The position numbers and the translations under genes are program-made. From an uncultured Coprococcus sp. (GTDB lineage Bacteria; Bacillota; Clostridia; Lachnospirales; Lachnospiraceae), in NCBI GenBank assembly GCA_900557435.1, contig USSH01000004.1, positions 1 to 24,112 on the forward strand: DNA of 24,112 nucleotides, written 5' to 3'. The first letter of the stretch is position 1, and the number at the start of each line of letters is the position of its first letter. A model generated the notes under the pieces. That model was given only the letters and a program-made list of their open reading frames with translations, had not been told where the DNA came from and made no database searches. Below are positions 15,440-21,863 of the stretch, piece after piece.

Positions 15440-16888
15440 CTATGAAGCTGAGACTGCTACCCTGGTGTTCAGCCACTCCTCGACCTCCTCGTCCCAGCCC
15501 TCAAGGTACTCTGAACGCTCTCTGATATCCTTGGCCAGATTCTCCAGCGGCTCAGGCTTAAACATCGGTATCTTCTTGATCTTCATCCATACGAAACAGT
15601 AAACTGCAACCGCAACCATGCAGATGACTGCAGCCACCAAATAATCCTTGAGTGTGTAGATAGCATATATTACGCCCAATATACCTATCGGTAATACAAC
15701 CTTTGCAAATGGTGCCTTCCAAAGTCTTGGATAATCCGGATACTTTTTTCTGAGTATAAGCACATCGATCATCGCTATGGCATATGATATGGTCCATGTG
15801 ATACATGCAACGCTTATCAGTGATGACACCACATCTGCATTTGCTCCATTTACTGCTATGTATATGATCGTTACCATCATCATGATTCCTGTGAACATTA
15901 CGCCAAATACAGGAGTTCTAGTCTTTGGATTGATATATCCGAAGAACTTAGGTACCTGATTGGACCTCGACATTCCGTAGAGCATTCTAGGAAGTGCCGC
16001 ACAGTAGGAATTGGCCGTTGTAAACGATGCCAGGATCGTGAGCAGTGTCATGATGATGAATCCTGCATTTCCAAGCATTCCCTTGGCAGCCTCGACATGA
16101 GGTATCGCCGATGATGTGAGCACATCAAGCGACGTATATCTGACGGATGCCGCGGAGAATATGACATCGATCACGTAGATGGATATGAGTCCAAGTATGA
16201 GTGCATAAGGTATATTCTTGTATGGTTTCTTATTCTCCTCCGCCATAGGACAGGCAAATTCAAATCCTATGAAGAACCAGATGGCTGTACCTACGGAGCC
16301 AAGAACTGTTCCCCAGCCGCCCTCCGGCAGAAATCCCAGATCGGTATTTACCGGTTTTGCGCCAAATGCCTCGCCGACGTGGAAGAAGCCGAGCAGTGAC
16401 AGCAGCGCGAACATTACCATCATCGCCACCGTGATGAACGCCTCAGACTTTCCATAGAAATCAACACCAAATATATTTATCAGTACAACTAGCACGGCAA
16501 GTCCCACTGTTACCACCATGGACGGAACACCGCAGAGCTGGTTCATGGACTCACCTCCCATTACAAGCTGTGTTCCACCATCACAGGTGATGAGTACCAG
16601 ATATCCGCTGAGCAATGCAAATGCACCCATGAATCTTCCCATGGCAGGGACCGTATAATCAGATATCATTCCACCGCCTGGCAGCATGGATGTGAGCTCA
16701 CCATATGCAAATGCCGCCGCCATCATAGGTATGAGTGCTATAAGTGCTGTTATGCATGTGGCATATCCCGTCATTCCTCCTACGTTGCCAACTGAAAACA
16801 TGGCACTGCCTGAAACTACCAGACCTACCGCTGCACCATATGCTGCGGCAAAACCTAAAGTTCTTTTAAGCTTTTTTCCATTTCCCAT
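15440..16888 (-). CDS. APC family amino acid permease
   Basis: The 482-residue product has about 12 membrane helices and is close in layout to the APC superfamily of amino acid/polyamine transporters: an N-terminal GAAVGLVVSGSAMFSVGN helix, a broken-helix segment GGGMISDYTVPAMGRFMGAF, GTAIWFFIGFEFACPMAEE in helix 6, and a SYCAALPRMLYGMSRSNQVPKFFGYINPKTRTPV loop, which is family-typical. The substrate is unknown. The ATG has AAAGGAGG upstream. It is located after an ornithine-cyclodeaminase-like gene on the same strand, separated by a terminator-like hairpin, so the two may act on related amino acids. Confidence 0.9.
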   Translation of the reverse strand: MGNGKKLKRTLGFAAAYGAAVGLVVSGSAMFSVGNVGGMTGYATCITALIALIPMMAAAFAYGELTSMLPGGGMISDYTVPAMGRFMGAFALLSGYLVLITCDGGTQLVMGGESMNQLCGVPSMVVTVGLAVLVVLINIFGVDFYGKSEAFITVAMMVMFALLSLLGFFHVGEAFGAKPVNTDLGFLPEGGWGTVLGSVGTAIWFFIGFEFACPMAEENKKPYKNIPYALILGLISIYVIDVIFSAASVRYTSLDVLTSSAIPHVEAAKGMLGNAGFIIMTLLTILASFTTANSYCAALPRMLYGMSRSNQVPKFFGYINPKTRTPVFGVMFTGIMMMVTIIYIAVNGANADVVSSLISVACITWTISYAIAMIDVLILRKKYPDYPRLWKAPFAKVVLPIGILGVIYAIYTLKDYLVAAVICMVAVAVYCFVWMKIKKIPMFKPEPLENLAKDIRERSEYLEGWDEEVEEWLNTRVAVSAS

Positions 16889-16995
16889 ATTGATCCTCCT
16901 TTTCTGTTAAGCGTCCAACTATGGGAAACTCGCTCCGCAAGTTTCTCAAGTTATCACGCAGTCTCCAAAATCTCGTCTCTCCGCATAAATAAACA

Positions 16996-17033
16996 AAAGA
17001 CGCCAACACACTTACTGTGTATCCGGCGCCTTT
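16996..17033 (-). terminator. Probable terminator between the cyclodeaminase-like gene and the permease gene
   Basis: A two-part stem (ACACA/TGTGT and CGCC/GGCG with an AAAG/CTTT base) with a five-base loop is followed on the minus strand by TTTTGTTT. It lies about 60 bases beyond the cyclodeaminase-like stop codon. The stem contains bulges, so readthrough into the permease gene is possible. A second hairpin, 16925..16945 (GAAACT and AGTTTC arms), lies in the permease leader. Confidence 0.65.
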
Positions 17034-17093
17034 GCCTGTTATTGATATTTTTCTGATATTTTCCTGATATTTGTCAGTGCTTTGCTTTTCGAA

Positions 17094-18230
17094 TTATGCC
17101 ATATAAGGCACATCCCACAGATTGAGACTCACTCCAAGTCCCATCATCTTCGCATTTTCATATATGACCTTACCCCAGGCAACGTCCTCTACCGGCATGC
17201 CGCCCACCGAGTAAACTACGATCTCGTCATCGCTGGTCCTCTTCGGCTTCTTGCCCATCAGGATGTCTCCCATGTCGCTTATCTGATCTTCTGTGATCAT
17301 ACCATCGTGGATCATATCAGTGAATTTGCATCCAACTATATCTATAGGGCCAAATGTCGGATACGGATATTCCTCTGCCCATGCGTGGTAAAGTCCCATG
17401 CTGTCCACCACAAGTCTGGCTCTCTTTGCCAGAAATTCATCCTCAAAATCAATTGCTGACGGGGCAACAATGAATGCGCCCTTCTTTATCCACTCTTCCT
17501 TTACCAGTGCATATTTTGTCGGATCCTGACCTGTGGATGCGCCAAATGACATGACATCCGTGTCCCTCACCATCTCCTCCAGGGTATCGCACACCTTGAT
17601 GGTCGTGAACTGTGGATATTTCTCCTTCACATATGCAACGAAGCTGTCTATGGATTTCTGTCCACGCCCCTTGATCTTCACTGTGTCAAGCTCCGGGCAT
17701 GTTGCCACAAATGCATCCAAGGCGGTCTTGCCCATGACACCCGGGCCAAATATTCCGCAGACCTTTGAGTCCTTTCTCGCCAGATATCTCATTCCAACAC
17801 CCGGTATAGCTCCTGTTCGGTATGCGCTTATCAGATTTCCCGACATGAGCGCCAGCGGAGCTCCAGTATCTTTGTCGTTGAGCATTACCATGAGTATGGA
17901 TCTTGGAAGTCCAACATTTTTGTTTGCCATATTTGATCCGTACCACTTCATGCCCGCCATGTCAAACGAACCGCCTATGTATGCCGGCATAGCCATGAAT
18001 CTTCTGGCTTCTCCCACATCCTTTGGCATGTTCGGGAACGGCGACTCCTTTGGAAATGTAACCATGGTTCCATGTGAACTGTGATTCTCACCACCCATAA
18101 CAAAGTCTCCGATACTGAGGCATTTCAACACCTCTTCCATCGCATCGATACATTTGGACATGTCCGTAACTCCGGCTTTGATCATGTCCTTCTCACTCAA
18201 ATAAAGAAAATCTACTTCTGGATATGCCAT
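17094..18230 (-). CDS. Ornithine cyclodeaminase / mu-crystallin family protein
   Basis: The 378-residue product has the family's substrate-side segments (MKWYGSNMANKNVGLPRS, residues about 94-111, and ISAYRTGAIPGVGMRYL) and the NAD-binding GIFGPGVMGK (about 159-168), with a SAIDFEDEFL stretch near the catalytic Asp of the family. Known members deaminate or reduce amino acids or imines; some clostridial members of this size are annotated as tyramine oxidase subunit B, which I cannot confirm. The ATG at 18230 has AAGGAGG eight bases upstream; the ATG at 18263 has a poorly spaced site and adds 11 residues not typical of the family. It has its own promoter and a leader hairpin and ends before a terminator. 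Confidence 0.88.
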   Translation of the reverse strand: MAYPEVDFLYLSEKDMIKAGVTDMSKCIDAMEEVLKCLSIGDFVMGGENHSSHGTMVTFPKESPFPNMPKDVGEARRFMAMPAYIGGSFDMAGMKWYGSNMANKNVGLPRSILMVMLNDKDTGAPLALMSGNLISAYRTGAIPGVGMRYLARKDSKVCGIFGPGVMGKTALDAFVATCPELDTVKIKGRGQKSIDSFVAYVKEKYPQFTTIKVCDTLEEMVRDTDVMSFGASTGQDPTKYALVKEEWIKKGAFIVAPSAIDFEDEFLAKRARLVVDSMGLYHAWAEEYPYPTFGPIDIVGCKFTDMIHDGMITEDQISDMGDILMGKKPKRTSDDEIVVYSVGGMPVEDVAWGKVIYENAKMMGLGVSLNLWDVPYMA

Positions 18231-18275
18231 AACTTTGCCCTCCTTATCATATGCTGTAGCCATTCTTCCTGATAT

Positions 18276-18331
18276 AAAAGAGAGCAGACATAGAAGCCTA
18301 ACGTCTTAGACTCCTTTGTCTGCTCTCTTTT
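18276..18331 (-). promoter_or_regulatory. Leader hairpin with U-tract: attenuator or terminator
   Basis: Arms AAAAGAGAGCAGACA (plus strand) and its complement give a perfect 14-15 bp base; the inside (CCTAA and TTAG blocks) continues the stem with G-U pairs around a four-base loop. On the minus strand it ends in CTCTTTTATAT, 46 bases before the start codon of the cyclodeaminase-like gene. With the promoter at 18398..18426 it would lie within the transcribed leader. If so it acts as an attenuator; otherwise it terminates transcription from upstream. Confidence 0.6.
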
Positions 18332-18397
18332 CTTGTAGCATATAATAATCTCTGTATCGATGTTGTTATTGCAAAAAATGGAACTCTGTACGGTCTT

Positions 18398-18426
18398 ATT
18401 CTCACATTATTAACGGCGTGTGTCAA
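18398..18426 (-). promoter_or_regulatory. Candidate promoter for the cyclodeaminase-like gene
   Basis: On the minus strand TTGACA (18426-18421) is followed by 17 bases and then GAGAAT (18403-18398) preceded by an extended -10 TG at the right distance. Transcription would start near 18391 and give a leader of about 160 bases that contains the hairpin at 18276..18331. Confidence 0.5.
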
Positions 18427-18519
18427 CAAATAACCCTTGCAATCTGATTTAACCTTGTTTTATTAAGTCCGCCCCGCTTGAAACTTTCATTAAGCAATGG
18501 TGGGAGCAATTGAGCAATT

Positions 18520-18669
18520 GGGGACAGGTACCTCCGTCCCCAAATGGGGCATTTTTTGCTGTTTTTTCGGAAAACAGGCAAAAGGGGACAGGTACCTCCG
18601 TCCCCTTTTTATCGATTTTCCCTGTTTTTTCGCGGAATAAGGCAAATGGGGTCAGGCACCTCCGTCCCC
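18520..18669. repeat. Tandem cluster of the GGTACC repeat, 64-bp period
   Basis: Copies start at 18520, 18584 and 18648, exactly 64 bp apart. The last has the GTCAGGCACC variant, like the last copy of the cluster at 12315. The first spacer can form a stem (TTTTGCTGTTTT against AAAACAGGCAAAA). The last copy overlaps the 3' end of the gene at 18652. Confidence 0.9.
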
Positions 18670-19170
18670 TTTTGATGCATAAATGGTTTTTAACTCCTTG
18701 ATGAGTGCCTCCATTTCTATCTCTGTCCACTGTTCTCCCAAAGAAAACACTGCGCGACATATCAGGAAACGCATCTCATCATCTGCTCTTAATTCACCTA
18801 TCTTTATGCTGTCAGACAAACGCTGAAGTATATCCAGGATTTTTATCTTATAGACATCCAGCTCAGAACCTGATTCAGCGCGCCTACAAACTGATTCCCA
18901 GTCATAATCTGTAGTTCTGCCACACGGAGAACCGCACGCACTGCAATCAGGCACCAACGTGTACTTGTCCGTATGAACCCTGTCGATCATAGAACTGATC
19001 TCATCACTATTAGGCCTTACATAACTGCCATGCATATATAATCCTTCCAAAATTATATTAAAAGTATTCTCTGTCATATGAACTGCACCATCCGTAGCCC
19101 TCACAAGCCCTATCAGAGCCCCGATCAGATCACTTCCGGCACCTGATGTAAATATTTTTTTATTTTCCAT
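18652..19170 (-). CDS. Small Cys-motif protein of a redox module, unknown function
   Basis: The 172-residue product has an N-terminal helical segment (SDLIGALIGLVRATDGA...TENTFNIILEGLYM), then a motif C-x2-C-x3-C (Cys76, Cys79, Cys83 in CSACGSPCGRTTDYD), then helices (DEMRFLICRAVFSLGEQW). The helical part recalls the N-terminal domain of hybrid-cluster/CO dehydrogenase proteins; this is a weak resemblance from memory. The gene follows the Fe-S protein gene on the same strand and lies in the same likely regulon. Its last residues (KGDGGA) and stop codon come from a GGTACC repeat, so the C-terminus was changed by repeat insertion. AAAGG precedes the ATG. Confidence 0.75.
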   Translation of the reverse strand: MENKKIFTSGAGSDLIGALIGLVRATDGAVHMTENTFNIILEGLYMHGSYVRPNSDEISSMIDRVHTDKYTLVPDCSACGSPCGRTTDYDWESVCRRAESGSELDVYKIKILDILQRLSDSIKIGELRADDEMRFLICRAVFSLGEQWTEIEMEALIKELKTIYASKGDGGA

Positions 19171-19204
19171 TATCTATACCTTTCATATCTTTTCAGAACC
19201 CCAT

Positions 19205-19301
19205 GGGGGACGGAGGTACCTGTCCCCTTTTTGGCTTTTCACATTTATTTACCCAATTTTCGCTGTTTTGGGGACGGAGGTACCTGTCCCCTCCGTCCCC
19301 C
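19205..19301. repeat. Pair of GGTACC repeats in minus orientation, 65-bp spacing
   Basis: Copies start at 19205 and 19270; the second carries the extra CTCCGTCCCC half. They lie in the gap between the two redox-module genes, and the second copy forms the 3' coding end of the Fe-S protein gene. Confidence 0.88.
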
Positions 19302-20129
19302 TGCGGTGCCGTGAAGAAAATGATAGTCTAAAATTCTTCCGTCTATTGATATAGTTGCAACCTGCCATGGAATGAACTTGCCGCTGTCCTGGAGTGCCTT
19401 CTTTGCTGCCATCTCAAGACCTCCACAACATGGAACCTCCATGCGGACTATTGTAACACTTTGTATATCATTTCGTCTGATGATCTCCGTAAGTTTCTCT
19501 GAATAATCTACGCTGTCAAGCTTCGGACAGCCGACCAGAGTCACATGTCCCTTTATGAATTTCTCATGGAACGACGCATATGCATAGGCTGTACAGTCCG
19601 CCGCTATAAGAAGCTTGGCGCCATCAAAGTATGGCGCATTCACCGGCGCAAGCTTTATCTGCACTGGCCACTGTGAGAGCTGGCTTGGGCGCTCTTGATA
19701 AAAGCCACCTGTATGGTGCTCGTTCGCTTTATCAGATGTATTCTGTTCTGCTCCGCCTGATTCATGTCCATATGCACCCATCTGCGCTGCTTTATCTGCC
19801 TCATCTGCGTCCGCACCGCCCGAAGCTGCTGCCGGTCTTCTGAATATACTTCTCGCCATAGAACCCGGACAGCCGGAGTGTACCGGTCTCTTCGCCTTTT
19901 TGTTCGCAATGACCGCCGCCTCATCGTACGCTGCCGCTTCCCTCTCCACAAATGTTATGGCTCCTGTAGGACATGACGGCAGACAGTCCCCAAGGCCATC
20001 ACAATAGTCGTCCCTGAGAAGCTTTGCCTTTCCGTTTACCATACCTATGGCACCCTCGTGGCACGCATTTGCACAGGCTCCGCATCCGTTGCACTTGTCC
20101 TCATCTATCTGTATAACTCTTCTTATCAT
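19245..20129 (-). CDS. 4Fe-4S ferredoxin-like protein of a Crp/Fnr-controlled redox module
   Basis: The 294-residue product has two ferredoxin cluster motifs near the N-terminus: Cys13, 16, 19 and 23 (CNGCGACANAC), and a second with Cys43, 49 and 53 where Leu46 replaces the expected cysteine (CDGLGDCLPSCP). A GCPGS motif, a low-complexity Ala/Gly linker (about 95-145) and a C-terminal domain with CPKLDSVDY and VPCCGG follow. It probably carries electrons in the cytosol; proteins of this kind occur in HcpR regulons as a partner of hydroxylamine reductase. GGAGG supports ATG 20129 over the TTG at 20144. The last 16 residues (RRGQVPPSPKQRKLGK) derive from a repeat and spacer. The promoter carries an operator centred at -41.5. 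Confidence 0.85.
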   Translation of the reverse strand: MIRRVIQIDEDKCNGCGACANACHEGAIGMVNGKAKLLRDDYCDGLGDCLPSCPTGAITFVEREAAAYDEAAVIANKKAKRPVHSGCPGSMARSIFRRPAAASGGADADEADKAAQMGAYGHESGGAEQNTSDKANEHHTGGFYQERPSQLSQWPVQIKLAPVNAPYFDGAKLLIAADCTAYAYASFHEKFIKGHVTLVGCPKLDSVDYSEKLTEIIRRNDIQSVTIVRMEVPCCGGLEMAAKKALQDSGKFIPWQVATISIDGRILDYHFLHGTAGGRRGQVPPSPKQRKLGK

Positions 20130-20222
20130 ATATATTTCCTCCAATCATTTATCAACAGTTCATACGAACCTGAACTCTAATATCCAGCAGATTCTATACT
20201 GATCCTGCCTGTTTTCATCGTC

Positions 20223-20266
20223 ATTATATCCAAATGAGACATTTGTGTATGTTGAATTTTCAACAT
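20223..20266 (-). promoter_or_regulatory. Class II activator promoter: Crp/Fnr-type operator plus -10 box for the Fe-S protein gene
   Basis: The palindrome ATGTTGAA-TT-TTCAACAT (20249..20266) is centred at 20257.5. On the minus strand a consensus TATAAT lies at 20228-20223, giving a start near 20216, so the operator centre is at -41.5, the classical position for class II activation by Crp/Fnr proteins. The -35 hexamer at that distance (CATACA) is poor, as expected of an activator-dependent promoter. A second, overlapping palindrome, AACATTTAAAATGTT, lies at 20262..20276. The 87-base leader up to the ATG contains a six-base hairpin. Confidence 0.7.
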
Positions 20267-20396
20267 TTAAAATGTTATACTATCCTTATAAAAATGAACA
20301 AAACCTTATATTCATGACATGGTTGCTCAGTGCACTTCACAATCCTTATTTGGCAAAATAAAACGCCGCTGAAATCGAGTTGAGATTGAGCTGAAA

Positions 20397-20425
20397 TTGA
20401 TTTGAGATCATGTACATACACTAAT
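20397..20425 (+). promoter_or_regulatory. Weak candidate promoter of the Crp/Fnr gene
   Basis: TTGATT (20397-20402), a 17-base spacer and ACTAAT (20420-20425) precede the start codon by about 22 bases. Several TTGAGAT/TTGAAAT-like units stand just upstream (20379..20408). The spacing is good but the hexamers are weak. Confidence 0.3.
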
Positions 20426-20447
20426 TAATAAAATAAGAGGTATTCAC

Positions 20448-21134
20448 ATGAATAAATACGTGGACATATTATTGAAATCCAGCCTCTTCTCCGGAATATC
20501 CGCCGAGGACACGGATTCCGTGCTGGACTGTCTGGGAGCAATAGTAAAAAAATATAAAAAGAATGAATGCATCCTCATGGCTGGCAACACAACAGAATAC
20601 ATCGGACTGCTGCTGACTGGCAAAGCGATAGTCATCCAGGAAGATTACTGGGGTGGTCAGAGCGTCATGTCCGCCATCCTGCCGGGGCACACATTTGCTG
20701 AATCATACGCCTGTACCCCCGGCTCCGTACTTGACGTCAGCGTATATGCCGAAGCCGCAAGTTCTGTAATGTTCCTGAATGTACAGAAAATGCTCACCAC
20801 CTGCCCGGCGACGTGTGGCAGGCACAATCAGATGATAAGAAATCTCCTGTGCGATCTCGCCGGCAAAAATCTGAGGCTCGGCGAAAAATCAAAGCACATG
20901 AGCCAGAAAACAACGAGGGACAAGCTTCTCTCCTATCTGTCATCTGAGATGCACAGACACGGCAGCAACGAATTCGACATACCATTTTCCAGACAGCAGC
21001 TTGCCGACTTTCTGTCGGTGGACCGCAGCGGTCTGTCAACTGAGCTTGGTCGGATGAAGGACGAGGGTATGATCGACTTCCACAAATCTCATTTTATTCT
21101 TAAGTCGCCTGCCCAGGGGTGGACTGATGTATAA
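20448..21134 (+). CDS. Crp/Fnr family transcriptional regulator (HcpR-like)
   Basis: The 228-residue product has an N-terminal cyclic-nucleotide-binding-type domain (residues about 8-120), a dimerisation helix and a C-terminal winged helix-turn-helix (FSRQQLADFLSVDRSGLSTELGRMKDEGMIDF). It lacks the N-terminal four-cysteine set of Fnr, so it is not an Fnr-type Fe-S sensor; it has scattered cysteines in the sensor domain. It is divergent from the Fe-S protein gene, with a 300-bp intergenic region holding a matching palindrome, and likely activates it. HcpR proteins, which respond to nitric oxide, are the closest known type by context; this is inference. GAGG precedes the ATG. Confidence 0.9.
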   Translation: MNKYVDILLKSSLFSGISAEDTDSVLDCLGAIVKKYKKNECILMAGNTTEYIGLLLTGKAIVIQEDYWGGQSVMSAILPGHTFAESYACTPGSVLDVSVYAEAASSVMFLNVQKMLTTCPATCGRHNQMIRNLLCDLAGKNLRLGEKSKHMSQKTTRDKLLSYLSSEMHRHGSNEFDIPFSRQQLADFLSVDRSGLSTELGRMKDEGMIDFHKSHFILKSPAQGWTDV

Positions 21135-21217
21135 CAATATTGTATTATATATTTATTGACGCGGACACCACGCTAGGCGTTTTAAATGCGTCCGCTGCAC
21201 TTTAAGGAGGGATTTAT

Positions 21218-21457
21218 ATGAAAACTGTAAAACCAATCAAAACAATCAAAGACGGATGGAACAAATTCACTGTTGTTGTAAAGGATAAAGATTACTCAAC
21301 CAGAGAGGCAGTCCTTTTCGCGATCTGTACATTCCTCACCGGATTCGTGCTCGGAATGCTCTGCTCACCTAGAAAGAACCAGACATTCGGCTCATACAAC
21401 GGCAACTTCGGCGACAGTGGCTGTGACTGCGACTATGGCGAGGACGATTTTGAGTAG
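21218..21457 (+). CDS. Small single-pass membrane protein, unknown function
   Basis: The 79-residue product has a charged N-terminal segment, one membrane helix (AVLFAICTFLTGFVLGMLC, about residues 31-49) and a Gly/Asp/Cys-rich acidic tail (SGCDCDYGEDDFE). It has an excellent AAGGAGG ribosome site and a perfect terminator downstream, so it is a real, separately expressed gene. It lies 83 bp after the Crp/Fnr gene on the same strand. An 18-base stretch with GCGGAC and GTCCGC arms lies between them. I do not recognise a family; it looks YtxH-like only in overall shape. Confidence 0.8.
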   Translation: MKTVKPIKTIKDGWNKFTVVVKDKDYSTREAVLFAICTFLTGFVLGMLCSPRKNQTFGSYNGNFGDSGCDCDYGEDDFE

Positions 21458-21503
21458 GCTGTGATCCACTTCCTATAGCAGTTTCAAAGTGTCTTCAACA
21501 CCA

Positions 21504-21545
21504 AAACAACCACTTGATATACACCATGATATCAAGTGGTTGTTT
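21504..21545 (+). terminator. Rho-independent terminator after the small membrane protein gene
   Basis: A perfect 17-bp stem (AAACAACCACTTGATAT and its complement) with an 8-base loop ends in TTTCATT. It lies 47 bases after the stop codon. Confidence 0.85.
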
Positions 21546-21580
21546 CATTAGTAATTGTGCTTCCTAAAATTCTGTTTTAT

Positions 21581-21832
21581 TTAAATATTTAGCATATCTA
21601 TAGCGGCTGCAGCCGTCTCCTCGTCATATCCCTCTTCGGTCAGCTGACTGACTGTTGTGTAGGCATTCACCTTCGCGCATTTAAAAGCCCTAACAAGCAA
21701 ATTTCTCTCTTCTTCTCTACCTTATAGCCTTATCTTTTTAGCTATCTCCACTCTTTTCATATATGCAAGACCTACCTCTCCATCTTTCTTAATGTCGGTA
21801 ACTATCTTATGCAGTTCTCTCCTAATTTGGTT
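21581..21832 (-). pseudogene. Decayed 3' fragment of a gene, possibly of the Rpn / PD-(D/E)XK nuclease family
   Basis: On the minus strand one frame encodes about 36 residues starting NQIRRELHKIVTDIKKDG and reaching VEIAKKIRL, an in-frame TAA (21722..21724), and then 46 more residues in the same frame (GREEERNLLVRAF...EEGYDEETAAA) up to a TAA at 21581. The composition, with a KIR then REEER linker, is like the C-terminal part of Rpn-type nucleases/transposases that are frequent in this family of bacteria. The 5' part is missing: the fragment begins next to the nuclease gene stop at 21864. The identification is tentative; the decay is well supported by the in-frame stop. Confidence 0.5.
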
Positions 21833-21863
21833 TGAGTGTAACAAAATTCCCAGCCAAATCCAA

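Noticed and set aside
17094..18230. Firm naming of the product as ornithine cyclodeaminase or tyramine oxidase subunit B
   Set aside because: The family fold is clear, but the substrate-specific residues cannot be judged from this sequence alone, so only the family is given.
18276..18390. T-box or known riboswitch in the cyclodeaminase-like leader
   Set aside because: No T-box TGGNACC sequence and no recognisable aptamer core; only a terminator-like hairpin is seen.
20448..21134. Fnr-type oxygen sensor
   Set aside because: The N-terminal cysteine cluster needed for the Fnr Fe-S cluster is absent.
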